Counted from the first letter of the stretch, positions 35,875 through 44,906 are shown. The stretch is 64,000 nucleotides of DNA from Streptomyces sp. NBC_00523 (GCF_036346615.1 NZ_CP107836.1:248001-312000); one strand, 5' to 3'. Program-made: numbers and translations. Notes: generated by a model from the letters alone, not told the origin.

Positions 35875-36078
35875 CCGCAGGCGCTGGTGAGAGCGTCGTG
35901 CCGGCGGACGGTGGACACCCGCTCCAGACCCGCCAGGTCGAGGTCCGTCTGGGCGGACAGCAACTGATGAGCCTGCTGCACCAAAGCGTGAACCTCGGTA
36001 CGCATGGCCAACGCACGCGGCGTAGGCGTCATGTGGCGTCCAGTGCGCACCAGAATCAGGTCACCGGCGGCCTTGCCG
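35875..36078 (-). pseudogene. LysR-family regulator fragment
   Basis: The minus-strand frame reads LILVRTGRHMTPTPRALAMR, TEVHALVQQAHQLLSAQTDL, with the LysR wing/linker pattern (R-T-G-R-x-M-T-P-T-P-R-A). The HTH before it and the effector domain after it are both missing. Juxtaposed with the truncated reductase gene, pointing to a deletion junction near 35870. Confidence 0.6.
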
Positions 36079-36099
36079 TTACGCTCCTCAGTCGCTCTG

Positions 36100-36960
36100 T
36101 CACCCGATGTGACGGGCTCGGCCGACCAGAGCGGCGACACTCCGCGGTGCTTCCGCGCCGAAGAAGACCTCCAGGTTGCGCTCCGAGCGGCTGGCGGCTT
36201 CGCTGCTGCGCGGGAACAGCCGCTCTTCGTAGGCGGCGAACGCGGCCTCGTTGTCGGGTTGCTCGACCAACTCGCGGGCCAGATCGGCACCGTCGTACAT
36301 GGCGAGGTTCGCACCCTCGCCGGCGAAGGGCGACATCAGGTGGGCGGCGTCGCCGACGAGCGTCACGCCGGGCACTCTGTCCCATGCGAGTCCGACGGGG
36401 AGGGCGTGGATGGGCCGGAGCCACGGTTCTGCGTCGCTCTCCGCCACGAAGACGGTGAGCAGCGGCGACCATCCGTCGAACTCGTCGGCGATCCGGCGGA
36501 GGCCCGAGGGCTGGATGAAGTCGAGCGACCTCATCCAGTCCTCGGGCTTGTTCAGCGCCACGTATCCGCGCAGGTGCCCGTCGGCGTAGCGATGGGCGAT
36601 GATCCCTTTGCCCGGTGCGACCGCCATCAGCGTCCCGCTGCCGATCGCGGTGACGCGCGCCCGATTGTTCCGGCCGTCCGGGGCGAGAGCGATCTCGACG
36701 AAGCAGGTTCCGCTGTAGACAGGCCGCCGGGCGGGGGTGAGCAGCGGGCGGACCGGAGCGAGGAACTCGTCGTACAGGCCGGCGGCCCGAAGTGCGATCT
36801 GCCCGGTCTCTTCGTGGATGTCGAGCAGGCCGCCCTGCGCACGGGACGTCGCCGAGGTCTCGCTCTCGTAGATCGTCGCGGCGATGCCGTGAGCCTGAAG
36901 CACCCGGGCGAGCGTCAGGCCGCCCGGTCCCGCTCCGATGACGGCGATGGTCTCGTTCAT
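36100..36960 (-). CDS. TetX-like FAD-dependent oxidoreductase with internal deletion
   Basis: 286 residues from ATG 36960 (AGGAG upstream). FAD site IAVIGAGPGGLTLARVLQAH, substrate-side AQGGLLDIHEETGQIAL, and the second FAD motif WDRVPGVTLVGDAAHLMSPF with GEGANLAMYDGADLA. Compared with the paralogue at 51251-52426 (391 aa), about 100 residues are missing after LYDEFL, including the DG motif (LLVGADGAWSRVR in the paralogue) that contacts FAD and NAD(P)H. The frame is kept, but activity is doubtful. Confidence 0.8.
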   Translation of the reverse strand: MNETIAVIGAGPGGLTLARVLQAHGIAATIYESETSATSRAQGGLLDIHEETGQIALRAAGLYDEFLAPVRPLLTPARRPVYSGTCFVEIALAPDGRNNRARVTAIGSGTLMAVAPGKGIIAHRYADGHLRGYVALNKPEDWMRSLDFIQPSGLRRIADEFDGWSPLLTVFVAESDAEPWLRPIHALPVGLAWDRVPGVTLVGDAAHLMSPFAGEGANLAMYDGADLARELVEQPDNEAAFAAYEERLFPRSSEAASRSERNLEVFFGAEAPRSVAALVGRARHIG

Positions 36961-37263
36961 GATGCGCTCCTGATTGACGCCGACACGCGTCGGCGGTGGT
37001 CGGCGCCGGGAGAGGACGGGTGCCCCGGTCTCGGCGAGGAGACGCTCAACGATGAGAACCCGCTGCATCGATGTACGAACGATGTCCTGCGGAAGAGCCC
37101 GCGGGACTTCGCTTTTCGCGACGGACTCACGTTAGCTCGGTGTCGGCCTCGCGAGCAGACCGTACGGCAGGTAGCCCGACCGGACACCGAGTTCCCAGTA
37201 CGTTCCGCACGGACGCCCGCACTTCACTGCTCGGCGGAGCACGCTGCCACCGCGCCTGGCGGT
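36961..37263. other. Gap without a gene
   Basis: About 300 bases between two minus-strand genes. A 9-bp inverted repeat CTCGGTGTC/GACACCGAG with a ~40-base loop lies near 37137-37195. No coding signal is convincing. Confidence 0.4.
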
Positions 37264-38250
37264 TCAGCCCGTGAGGGAGCTGAGCCAGCTGGTGAGCAGA
37301 CGGTTGGTCTCCTCAGTGCGTTCCTGCTGGATCCAGTGGCCGCAGCCCTCCAGGAGGTGGGAGGCGGTCAGGCCGGGGAGGGTGGTGGAGAAGGCGTCGA
37401 TGGCGTCGGACATCCAGGTGGTGGAGGCGTCCAGGGTGCCGCCGATGAACAGGGACGGCTGCTTGATCGGGGCGCCGTGGAGGGGGGCGAGGTCCTCCCA
37501 GTCGCGGTCCATGTTGCGGTAGCGGTTGAGGGCGCCCGTCAGGCCCGTGCGCTCGAACTCTCCGGCGTAGACGTCGAGGTCGTCTACGGTCAGCCAGCCC
37601 GGGAGGATGCCGGCGGGGAAACGGTCACGCAGTCGACCGCCGTGGGCGACGAAGTGTGGGTCGGGCTCGCCCTGGGCGGGCATGGTGTCGGCGGACAGGG
37701 CAGCGTAGAAACCCGCGAGCCAGCCCCGCACGTCGGGCTCGATCTCCGCCTCGGCGCGGCCGGGCTCCTGGAAGTAGGAGACGTAGAACTCCTGCTCGGG
37801 GCCGCCGATCCGGCCGAGGACGTCGGTGGGGCGGGGGCCGCCGGGTGGCGCGTACGGGACGCTCAGCAGGGCGACGGCCCGGAAGACCTCGGGGTGGAGC
37901 AGGGCGGAGGTGGCGGCGATGTTGGAGCCCCAGTCGTGGCCGACGACCACCGCGCTCTCCTCTCCGAGAGCGCGTACGACGGCAACGTTGTCCTCCACCA
38001 GGTCCAGCATCCGGTAGGCATCGGTCTCCGCGGGCTTGGAGGAGCGGCCGTAGCCGCGCACGTCGAGCGCCACCGCCCGGTAGCCGGCCGCGGCGAGGGC
38101 CGGGAGCTGGCGGCGCCAGGAGTACCAGGACTCGGGGAAGCCGTGCACGAGCAGGACCAGCGGGCCGGTTCCCTGCTCGACCAGGTGCAGGCGCCCGGCG
38201 GGGGCCTCGACGGTGCGGTGACGGAGTGCGGCGGACGGCTCGGGCTGCAT
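37264..38250 (-). CDS. Epoxide hydrolase (alpha/beta-hydrolase fold)
   Basis: 328 residues from ATG 38250 (GAGAGAAG upstream). Motifs: LLVHGFPESWYSWRRQLPAL (oxyanion H-G-F-P), VVVGHDWGSNIAATSALLHP (nucleophile Asp, typical of epoxide hydrolases rather than Ser esterases), cap-domain Tyr in EQEFYVSYFQEPG, and final LLEGCGHWIQQERTEE (His). It adds water to epoxides, a detoxification or catabolic role. Divergent from an XRE-cupin regulator across a TTGCCA palindrome. Confidence 0.92.
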   Translation of the reverse strand: MQPEPSAALRHRTVEAPAGRLHLVEQGTGPLVLLVHGFPESWYSWRRQLPALAAAGYRAVALDVRGYGRSSKPAETDAYRMLDLVEDNVAVVRALGEESAVVVGHDWGSNIAATSALLHPEVFRAVALLSVPYAPPGGPRPTDVLGRIGGPEQEFYVSYFQEPGRAEAEIEPDVRGWLAGFYAALSADTMPAQGEPDPHFVAHGGRLRDRFPAGILPGWLTVDDLDVYAGEFERTGLTGALNRYRNMDRDWEDLAPLHGAPIKQPSLFIGGTLDASTTWMSDAIDAFSTTLPGLTASHLLEGCGHWIQQERTEETNRLLTSWLSSLTG

Positions 38251-38328
38251 CGGGTCTTCTCTCGGTTCACGGGTGGACACGGGTACGCATCGATCATGCG
38301 GCGCAGGGGCCGTCCGCCGCGATCACCC

Positions 38329-38343
38329 TTGCCAATCTGGCAA
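38329..38343. promoter_or_regulatory. XRE operator between epoxide hydrolase and XRE gene
   Basis: TTGCCA-ATC-TGGCAA, a perfect palindrome in the 143-bp divergent promoter region, followed closely by a second half-site-like TTGCAGG. Confidence 0.78.
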
Positions 38344-38393
38344 ACTTGCAGGGCAGGATGGTGGAGTGACACGTCCGGAAGGGGGCGGAGCGG

Positions 38394-38999
38394 GTGACGG
38401 ACGATGACCAGGCCGACACGTCGGCGGCCATCGGCCGCCGGCTTCGGGCCGCACGTCAAGACCGCGGCTCCACGCTCACCGGCGTCAGCTGCGCGACCGG
38501 CATCTCCCCGAGCACGTTGTCGCGGATCGAGACCGGCCGACGCAAGCCCACTCTGGAAATGCTGCTGCAGCTGGCGAAGGAGTACGAGGTCTCCCTGGAC
38601 GAGCTGGCCGGCACCGCTCCCGCCGCCGGGCCCCGCGCCTCCGCGCTCCAACGTTTCGGCGACGACAAGGTGGTGCTGCCGCTGACCCGGTACGTCGGAG
38701 GCCTGCACGCCCACAAACACGTCCTGCCCGCCATCCAGGAGCCGCCCGCGCGGCCCCGGCAGGTCTCCCACGGCGGCTGGGAATGGCTGTGCGTCCTGTA
38801 CGGGCGGCTGTGGCTCGCACTCGGCGACCAGGACCTCGTCCTGAGCGCCGGGGAAGTCGCCGAGTTCGACACCCGCGATCCGCATGGGGTCGCCAACGCC
38901 GGCCCCGGTGGTCCGGTCGAGTACTTGATCATGTTCGGGCCGCAGGGGGAGCGCCTGCGACCGCGCACCCCGCCCGCCCCCGGCCCCAGGGCCCGGTAG
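38394..38999 (+). CDS. XRE-family regulator with C-terminal cupin
   Basis: 201 residues from GTG 38394. HTH: IGRRLRAARQDRGSTLTGVS, CATGISPSTLSRIETGRRKP, TLEMLLQLAKEYEVSLDEL. A cupin domain (~110-185) follows: WEWLCVLYGRLWLALGDQDL, LSAGEVAEFDTRDPHGVANA. Such regulators bind a small ligand in the cupin barrel. Probably represses itself and the divergent epoxide hydrolase. Confidence 0.9.
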   Translation: MTDDDQADTSAAIGRRLRAARQDRGSTLTGVSCATGISPSTLSRIETGRRKPTLEMLLQLAKEYEVSLDELAGTAPAAGPRASALQRFGDDKVVLPLTRYVGGLHAHKHVLPAIQEPPARPRQVSHGGWEWLCVLYGRLWLALGDQDLVLSAGEVAEFDTRDPHGVANAGPGGPVEYLIMFGPQGERLRPRTPPAPGPRAR

Positions 39000-39085
39000 C
39001 GAGCAGCGAACGAACGGCCTGACGTCCCGGATACGCGCAGGATGTCGGGCCTCTTCCGCCGGAGCCGGCAGGGCCGGCGTAGGGG

Positions 39086-39350
39086 TCACCGGGCATCGCC
39101 GCGCGGAACCGAGCCCGGACAGGCTCGGCGCCGCCAGCCCTGGTCGGGACGGCCGTCGGCGAGCCACTGGGCAAGGCCGCGCAGCCCGGCCGCCCAGCGT
39201 CCGAGGTCGGTGGCCTCAGCATGGACGGTGACTACGGTGAGCGACTCGGCCACCGCCTCGTCCGACCGCTGGGCGTCGTTGAGGGTCAGGGCAGGGCCAG
39301 GCCGGTTCGGTCCGAGACGGGCACTGGCGCCTCTGAGCGGGGTCGGACAG
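39086..39350 (-). pseudogene. Orphan C-terminal coding segment
   Basis: A minus-strand frame without a start reads ARLGPNRPGPALTLNDAQRS, DEAVAESLTVVTVHAEATDL, GRWAAGLRGLAQWLADGRPD and ends at TGA 39086-39088. Third positions are overwhelmingly G/C. Family not recognised; taken as the 3' part of a lost gene. Confidence 0.35.
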
Positions 39351-39400
39351 AACCGGGCCCCCGGGCGGGAAGGGTGGCTGGAGGGCCGTCGCTGGGATGG

Positions 39401-40729
39401 TCAAAGCCGGTGGAGTGGCGCGGAGTGCGTCCAGTGCCAGTTCACCGGGCCCCACTGCTTCTTCAGGGCAGTGCGCTGTCGGGCGTACGCCCGCAGTGCC
39501 TCCTCGACCGCGGCCGCGAGGTCGGTCAGGTCGTCCGGCGCGGGGATGCGCAGGATCAGGTGCTGTTTGGTGTGGGCCAACAGCAGGTCGCCGTTGGGCG
39601 CGCAGGAGCCGAGGGTGAAGTGGGTCAGTGCCTTGAACGTCTTGGTGTCGGTGTCCAGCTTGGCTCGGAGTACTCCTGCTTTGTTCCAGGCGTAGAGGCC
39701 GTAGCGGTTGAGGTGGAAGGCGTGGCCGCGGTGCGGGTCGGCGGCGAGGTTGAAGCAGAAGCCGGTGAAGGGCGAATCGCGCCACTCATGCAGGCCGTGG
39801 AGTCGTCCGGTCATCTCGCCCTGGTCGTTGACGAGGGCGAAGACGAAGGGCTGGCCTCGGCTGCCACCTCGGAACGTCTTGGCGTAAACGGGGACGACGA
39901 AGAGGCTGTCGGAGAGCGGGACCGGGCGGCCGAGGTGGGACCGGTTCCAGCCCGAGAGGCGGTCCTCGGCAGCGACGAGTTCGGTGAGTGCGGGGCGGGG
40001 GCGGTTCGCCATGCCGACAGGGGCGCCCTGGTACGTGGCGTGGGGGCGCAGGTCGACGGCGCTGTGGCGTGCCGGTTCGGGGTCGAGCGAAGCGAGCGCG
40101 CGGATGGCCGGCTTGGATTCGGCGGTCAAGGATCCCTCGGCGATGCCGACGAGGTTGGTGAGGACGTTGCCGTATCCCCACACGCCGTACTCGGCGAGGG
40201 TGCACAGCAGTCGGCCCGACGGGGTGACGCTGATGGACCCGGCGAAGGGGTCGCCCTCGCCCGGAGTGAACTCGCGGTAGGGTCGCCCGTCCTTCGAGTC
40301 GTAGACGGCCAGAATCCGGCTCAGGTCCGGAGCGACGAGCGTGGTGTTGTCCGGCGTTGCGGTGATGGCGAGGACCCCGTCGGGCAGGACACACAAGCCG
40401 ATGTCACCGCCGTCTGCGACGCCCGAGTCTCCCTCGTCCGCGCCATCGGTGCGGAACTGCGCGCTGCCCAGGAGCTCGCCCTCCTGGGAGTACCGGGTGA
40501 TGATCGTGTATCCGAAGTTCGCGGTCTGCGGGTCCCGTTCCTCGTCGGCGACGCCGTAGGTATATCGGGAAACGCCGTACAGGGCGTACACCTCGCCGTT
40601 CGGGGCCCCTGAGAGGTCGAAGAGGCTCAGCCCCCAGCCCGTGGAGTACAGGGCGGTCAGGTCAAGGCGGTGGTGGTCCACCAGGGTGTCCGGCAGGGCC
40701 AGGGGCAGAGTCTGGATCATGCGCTTCAT
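39401..40729 (-). CDS. Hypothetical protein, possible beta-propeller
   Basis: 442 residues from ATG 40729. No signal peptide. Recurring beta-rich blocks with aromatic/Gly turns (GGDIGLCVLPDGVLAITATP, LAVYDSKDGRPYREFTPGEG, SISVTPSGRLLCTLAEYGVW, FTLGSCAPNGDLLLAHTKQH) suggest a propeller that would read a ligand or partner. No catalytic motif is recognised. It stands alone on this strand, with no operon partner. Confidence 0.7.
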   Translation of the reverse strand: MKRMIQTLPLALPDTLVDHHRLDLTALYSTGWGLSLFDLSGAPNGEVYALYGVSRYTYGVADEERDPQTANFGYTIITRYSQEGELLGSAQFRTDGADEGDSGVADGGDIGLCVLPDGVLAITATPDNTTLVAPDLSRILAVYDSKDGRPYREFTPGEGDPFAGSISVTPSGRLLCTLAEYGVWGYGNVLTNLVGIAEGSLTAESKPAIRALASLDPEPARHSAVDLRPHATYQGAPVGMANRPRPALTELVAAEDRLSGWNRSHLGRPVPLSDSLFVVPVYAKTFRGGSRGQPFVFALVNDQGEMTGRLHGLHEWRDSPFTGFCFNLAADPHRGHAFHLNRYGLYAWNKAGVLRAKLDTDTKTFKALTHFTLGSCAPNGDLLLAHTKQHLILRIPAPDDLTDLAAAVEEALRAYARQRTALKKQWGPVNWHWTHSAPLHRL

Positions 40730-41043
40730 CCTGCATCACGGCTCTGACAGTCGGCCCGGAACGCTCCAGCCCACGAGAGCGGACACGGCGTAGCCGGCCG
40801 CGTGCGCCCTGAACACCGCCGTCCGCTATCCAGACTCCGCGTGCAGCGGCTGCGCGACCTCATTGAGCAAACATCTCTCGGACTCGCTCGCCGCCGGTCG
40901 ACAGGACGATCCGCCCAGCCTTCATCCCCGTGCCGCCGGCATCAACGGCAACCTCGATCCCGTCATCGTCGGTCCGACCATGCCCTGGAGCTCGGGGCGG
41001 TCGAAGGCCATGTCACGCGGATCCTTATCTGGAACCACCGCTG
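40730..41043. other. Gap without a gene
   Basis: About 310 bases between two minus-strand genes. Short frames exist but none has codon bias or a plausible start. It should hold the promoter of the hypothetical gene to its left. Confidence 0.5.
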
Positions 41044-41670
41044 TCAAGCTGTGTACTTGTGCATTACGTCGAGGTAGTGCCGATCGCGGTGCGGGACGTG
41101 GTGGTCCCGGCCAGGCACGCTGAAGACAGTGCAGACCTCGGCCGGCTGGGTGATGATGCTCGACTGCTCGCCGAAGGTCAGGACAGGGTTGACCTCGTGG
41201 TGGCAGCCTGCTGTGTCCAGGGCAGCGATCAGTTCTTCGCGGAGCACGGTGGCCTCGAAGGACTCGGAATCAGGCAGAACGAGCGGCGGGAGTCTGGCCG
41301 TCGAACCAGGCCGGAGGTTGATCCAGATTCCGCTGACGGCGCGCTGCGTGACCACCAACTGCAACCCGTTCCAGGAGTAGGGGTAGCCGTCGATATCGGG
41401 CCCCTTCATGATGTGGGCAGGGTGCGGGCGCCCCGGGCCGAGGAGCTCTTCGGCCTCGACCAGGGACATTCCGCAGTTCAAAGGCCCGATCCGGCCGGTT
41501 CGGGCGAAGTCGACGAGCACGTTCAGCAAGGTCACGGCAGTGACTGTGGCACTCTCCCGGGCCGTGCGCACTCCGATATCAGAAGGGTGCGGAGCCTGTC
41601 CCGCACGGCCAAGATGCTCAAGCGCCAGATGTCCGGCCGGGCCGATGCACAGGTCGAACCGCATCATCAA
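41044..41670 (-). CDS. Hypothetical protein
   Basis: 208 residues from ATG 41670, overlapping the preceding small gene by 53 bp in another frame. The start MMMRFDLCIGPAG may be later in reality. A recognisable piece is LNCGMSLVEAEELLGPGRPH, a G-M-x-x-x-E-x-x-x-L-L-G-P pattern common in actinobacterial immunity-like or SMI1-unrelated small proteins, followed by WNGLQLVVTQRAVSGIWINL. Function unknown; contact-dependent immunity is only a guess. Confidence 0.6.
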   Translation of the reverse strand: MMMRFDLCIGPAGHLALEHLGRAGQAPHPSDIGVRTARESATVTAVTLLNVLVDFARTGRIGPLNCGMSLVEAEELLGPGRPHPAHIMKGPDIDGYPYSWNGLQLVVTQRAVSGIWINLRPGSTARLPPLVLPDSESFEATVLREELIAALDTAGCHHEVNPVLTFGEQSSIITQPAEVCTVFSVPGRDHHVPHRDRHYLDVMHKYTA

Positions 41671-41842
41671 GGAGCCCGAAGCTTTCCGGAAATCCTTCCA
41701 GGAACTCCCGGCGTGCGGGGTCGGACTCGCTCTCGGCCATCATCCCGAGGAGATCGAGCAGTTCGCTCCGTTGCTCGCTCGACAGCCTGCCGACCAGGTA
41801 GCCGGTCTTCCCACGCGAGGCTCCGCGGATGGCCTTACCCAT
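41618..41842 (-). CDS. Small hypothetical protein (74 aa)
   Basis: From ATG 41842, whose first bases overlap the start of the divergent DUF6221 gene (shared CATG). The sequence GRLSSEQRSELLDLLGMMAE, SDPARREFLEGFPESFGLL has normal bias and looks like a folded helical small protein. It overlaps the next gene by 53 bp; it may instead be the N-terminal part of that gene separated by a frameshift. Confidence 0.5.
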   Translation of the reverse strand: MGKAIRGASRGKTGYLVGRLSSEQRSELLDLLGMMAESESDPARREFLEGFPESFGLLDDAVRPVHRPGRTSGA

Positions 41843-42473
41843 GAGCCAAGGCCTTGTGACGTTCCTCCACGCACGGCTGGACGAGGAGGCCGACCTGGCC
41901 CGACGCTGCGACGGTGACGGCTGCGCGGAGTGGACTGCTCACGGGCACACGGTCGACTTCAGCCGAGGAGTACTCTCCGGCTTCCATCCCACGATCGCCC
42001 TGCACGTCGCGGCGTACGACCCGGCTCGCGCCCTGCGGGAGGTCGAGGCCAAGCGACGCGTGCTCTCCCGCCACGTCCTCGGTCCTGCCACGGGCGACCC
42101 CGAACTCCCGTGGGACAACCGCGATGACTGCCAGTACGGCGGCGAGACCTGGCCTTGCGATGACCTGCTCGACCTCGCGTCACCTTACGCCGACCACTCC
42201 GACTACCCCCGGCAGCCCCGAGACCGAGATCGTTTACGGGACAGCGCAGCCCTCAGCCGCTGCTCCCGGGGTTCACAACAGCCGTCAGGTACCGCATCGA
42301 ATCCGGGGAACACCCGACCAGCACCACAGCATCACCGTCACGGCACTCAACCACCTGCCAGCCGCTCTGCACCAACCTCGAATCCGTACGGTCTTTCGAT
42401 CGAACCCGAACCAGTTCCCACTGCGCCGCGGGAAGCGGACTGCGGTGAAGGTCCCGGAACTCCGTCGGAGTGA
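41841..42473 (+). CDS. DUF6221-family protein with aberrant C-terminal tail
   Basis: 210 residues from ATG 41841, matching the usual family start (M-x2-GLVTFLHARLDEEADLARR). Family features: IALHVAAYDPARALREVEAK, RRVLSRHVLG, and WPCDDLLDLASPYADHSDY, the normal C-terminus. After residue ~125 the sequence becomes low-complexity Arg/Pro/Ser and runs antisense to a minus-strand gene, so the natural stop near 42220 has probably been lost by a frameshift. Function unknown; frequent in Streptomyces, often near phage-like or accessory genes. Confidence 0.7.
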   Translation: MSQGLVTFLHARLDEEADLARRCDGDGCAEWTAHGHTVDFSRGVLSGFHPTIALHVAAYDPARALREVEAKRRVLSRHVLGPATGDPELPWDNRDDCQYGGETWPCDDLLDLASPYADHSDYPRQPRDRDRLRDSAALSRCSRGSQQPSGTASNPGNTRPAPQHHRHGTQPPASRSAPTSNPYGLSIEPEPVPTAPREADCGEGPGTPSE

Positions 42474-42744
42474 CATGGAGCATGGAACCCGTAGCCCAGA
42501 GGTGAACCAACGCCTCATTCCGGCAGTACGGACGGTCGCCAAGGACGCAGGCGAGGAAGCCGACCTCTGCCCCCTCCTCGAAACTCCGGGCCTTCTTCCT
42601 GGCCTTTCGCCTCTCATCACCCCAACTCAGCGCACCGCCGACAACGAATTCAAGCAGCACACCCAGCACACGCCACCCCCGACGACCCCGACCCTCCAGC
42701 GATCGATTCAAACAGACACCACCGCGAAGCGCACTCGTCCGCAA
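42253..42744 (-). CDS. Hypothetical membrane-anchored protein
   Basis: 163 residues from 42744; the true start may be nearer the hydrophobic segment VLGVLLEFVVGGALSW (~27-42). A basic stretch RRKARKKARSFEEG follows, then a soluble domain (FLACVLGDRPYCRNEALVHL, ELVRVRSKDR, WQVVECRDGDAVVLVGC). The layout resembles DUF2550-like single-helix proteins, but the match is not certain. Confidence 0.6.
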   Translation of the reverse strand: MRTSALRGGVCLNRSLEGRGRRGWRVLGVLLEFVVGGALSWGDERRKARKKARSFEEGAEVGFLACVLGDRPYCRNEALVHLWATGSMLHVTPTEFRDLHRSPLPAAQWELVRVRSKDRTDSRLVQSGWQVVECRDGDAVVLVGCSPDSMRYLTAVVNPGSSG

Positions 42745-43004
42745 GGAGGAGTGCGCGACACCAACACCCCTTCCGCGACCGATCTCAACCGCTGGCTGTT
42801 CTCAGGGGTTCCGCTTCGCCCCGCCGGCTGCGGTGTCTTCGGGTATCGTCGGCGCCACGATCGTGCACGGCCCTGTTCCGGCGTCAGAAGTACGCGCAAC
42901 ACCTCGGTATCTCAAGCTAGTTGATGTCCGCACAGGGGACTTCCCGTCGACGAAGACGGCGACCGCCGGCGCACGGGCGCCCCCTGGGACGGCGGGGAGG
43001 CTTC

Positions 43005-44906
43005 ATGAGCAAGGCGGGCGCGCGCCCCAGGGTGCTTGTTGTGGGGGCGGGCCTGGCCGGCACGGCCACAGCGATCAGGCTGCTCCATTTCGCGAGACGA
43101 CCGCTGGAGATCATCCTGCTCGAGCGGCGGGCGGACTACCGCTCGGCGGGAGTGGCCTACCACCGTGACGGCAATCCCTGGGACTACGTCTTCAATATCC
43201 AGGCGGGCCGGATGTCGGTGTTCCGCGAAGACGTGCTCGATTTCGTCAACTGGGCCAACCAGGAGGCCGACCGCCGGAAGTGGCCTCGGCGCTGGGCGTC
43301 CTGGACGTTCACGGAGCATGGCCCCGCCCCCCGCCGCATCTTCCAGGACTACCTCGACGACCGGCTGGCGGAGGCCGCTCGGGAGTCCTGTTCCGGGGTA
43401 GTCCTTGTCGAAGCGGACGGCGAAGCGCTCGATGCGCGCCGCTGCGACCGCGGCTTCGAGGTGACCGTGCGAGGTCTCGCTCCGCATGTGACCGAGGGAC
43501 TGCGCCCCGGCCCCCTCGCGGACACCTTGCTGCTCGACGCCGACCACGTCGTGCTCGCCACCGGGCTCGAACTCAGGGAGCCGCCCTTCGCGGCCGGCGT
43601 CGCGGGTCACCCCCAGTTCATCCGTAACCCGTACTCCGCCTCCGCCATCCGCGAACTGACCGCGCTCCCGGCGGATGCCTCTGTGGTCATCGTGGGCTCC
43701 GTGCTGAGCGCGTACGACACGGCCGGCCTGCTGCTGCGCCATGGGCACACCGGCCCCGTACGCCTGGTGTCCCGATCCGGAACGCTGTTCCGCACCTACC
43801 CCGGCGGCCACGAACACGGAGTCGTGCGGCTGCCGCGCCCCGGCATCCTGATGGAGCCCTATCGCGGGCGCGAGGAATTCCTTGCTCGTGTCAAAACTGC
43901 CTGGCAGGAGGCGTGCTCGTCCGTCAGGGAACGGCACCCCGAGATCGACACCGTGGTCGTCTCCGAACGAGTCGCGAAGGCTTGGGAACCGTACCTTCCC
44001 GAGGCTATTGACCTCATTCCGAGCGAGGAACTGCGCTGCCTGCTGGACGAGTTCTCGACCGGCATCGCGGCCCTGAGAGTCGGGGCCGTGGAGTACACCA
44101 TGGAGATCATCGAGCGAGCGATGCGGCCTGAGGACGGGCGCGTGGAACTGGTCGTCGGCCGGGTGCGGGAGATCACCCCCGCGCCGTCCGGGCGGCTGAC
44201 CGTCTCCTTGGCCGCTCAGCATGAGCGGCACAGCTTCGAGGCAGACCTCGTGGTATCGAACTTCGGCAGGGAGTCCGACTACGCCAAGGTCGGGCATCCG
44301 CTCTGGCGCAGCCTCGTCCGAAGCGGCGTCGCGACCCCTCACGCACGTACCGGACGAGGCGTGGAGGTCGACGAGTGCGGGACGCTGCTGGACTCCCACG
44401 CGAATCCGGCCGGGCCGATCTCGGCCGTCGGTGTGCCGAGGGAGGGCGACGAGATCGTCAGGCACGGTCGGACCGGCGCCTTCGCGTTCAACCTCGCGGC
44501 CATCAAGAACCATTCCGTCGCCGTCGCCGCCCACGTCGTCGAGCAGCTTGAACTGCGGCGGGACGGCCTTCACCAGCTCGCCGCACGGCACCCCCAGTAC
44601 AGGAGCTATGTCAGCAACACAGAGGAAGCGGTTCGGGGAGCGCTGGAGGAGTCTGTGGAACTGGAAGTGCGGCGGCTTGCCAGCCGTGAGCGCGACAGGA
44701 GGGAGGCGCTGGAATCCCGTCTGCACGCCCGCATTCGCTCCATGGGCGGTCTTCCCGTGCTTCCTGCGGGCGTCCCCCGCGATGAACGCCTGCTCAGGGC
44801 GGTCGTCAACCGGGTGGCCGTGGAACGGCTCAACAACGTTTCTGTCACACCACGACAGCTACGTCGGCAATTGGGGCTGGAGCATGCCGAACTTCCGGAG
44901 GAATAG
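43005..44906 (+). CDS. FAD/NAD(P)-binding oxidoreductase-like protein (YdhS/NAD_binding_9 type)
   Basis: 633 residues from ATG 43005 with GGGAGG 5 nt upstream. N-terminal FAD site RVLVVGAGLAGTATAIRLLH, then ERRADYRSAGVAYHRDGNPW, typical of the NAD_binding_9 group. A second nucleotide site (DADHVVLATGLELREPPF, VVIVGSVLSAYDTAGLLLRH) lies around 185-260. The last ~120 residues are helical and charged (NTEEAVRGALEESVELEVRR). No membrane segments. It ends TAG, immediately followed by the TTG start of the PEP-utilising gene, so the two are translated together. The reaction is unknown; possibly a flavin-dependent redox step on a specialised metabolite. Confidence 0.83.
   Translation: MSKAGARPRVLVVGAGLAGTATAIRLLHFARRPLEIILLERRADYRSAGVAYHRDGNPWDYVFNIQAGRMSVFREDVLDFVNWANQEADRRKWPRRWASWTFTEHGPAPRRIFQDYLDDRLAEAARESCSGVVLVEADGEALDARRCDRGFEVTVRGLAPHVTEGLRPGPLADTLLLDADHVVLATGLELREPPFAAGVAGHPQFIRNPYSASAIRELTALPADASVVIVGSVLSAYDTAGLLLRHGHTGPVRLVSRSGTLFRTYPGGHEHGVVRLPRPGILMEPYRGREEFLARVKTAWQEACSSVRERHPEIDTVVVSERVAKAWEPYLPEAIDLIPSEELRCLLDEFSTGIAALRVGAVEYTMEIIERAMRPEDGRVELVVGRVREITPAPSGRLTVSLAAQHERHSFEADLVVSNFGRESDYAKVGHPLWRSLVRSGVATPHARTGRGVEVDECGTLLDSHANPAGPISAVGVPREGDEIVRHGRTGAFAFNLAAIKNHSVAVAAHVVEQLELRRDGLHQLAARHPQYRSYVSNTEEAVRGALEESVELEVRRLASRERDRREALESRLHARIRSMGGLPVLPAGVPRDERLLRAVVNRVAVERLNNVSVTPRQLRRQLGLEHAELPEE

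Noticed and set aside
37137..37195. Inverted repeat with a 40-base loop read as a terminator or riboswitch
   Set aside because: The loop is too long for a terminator and no known riboswitch core is visible.
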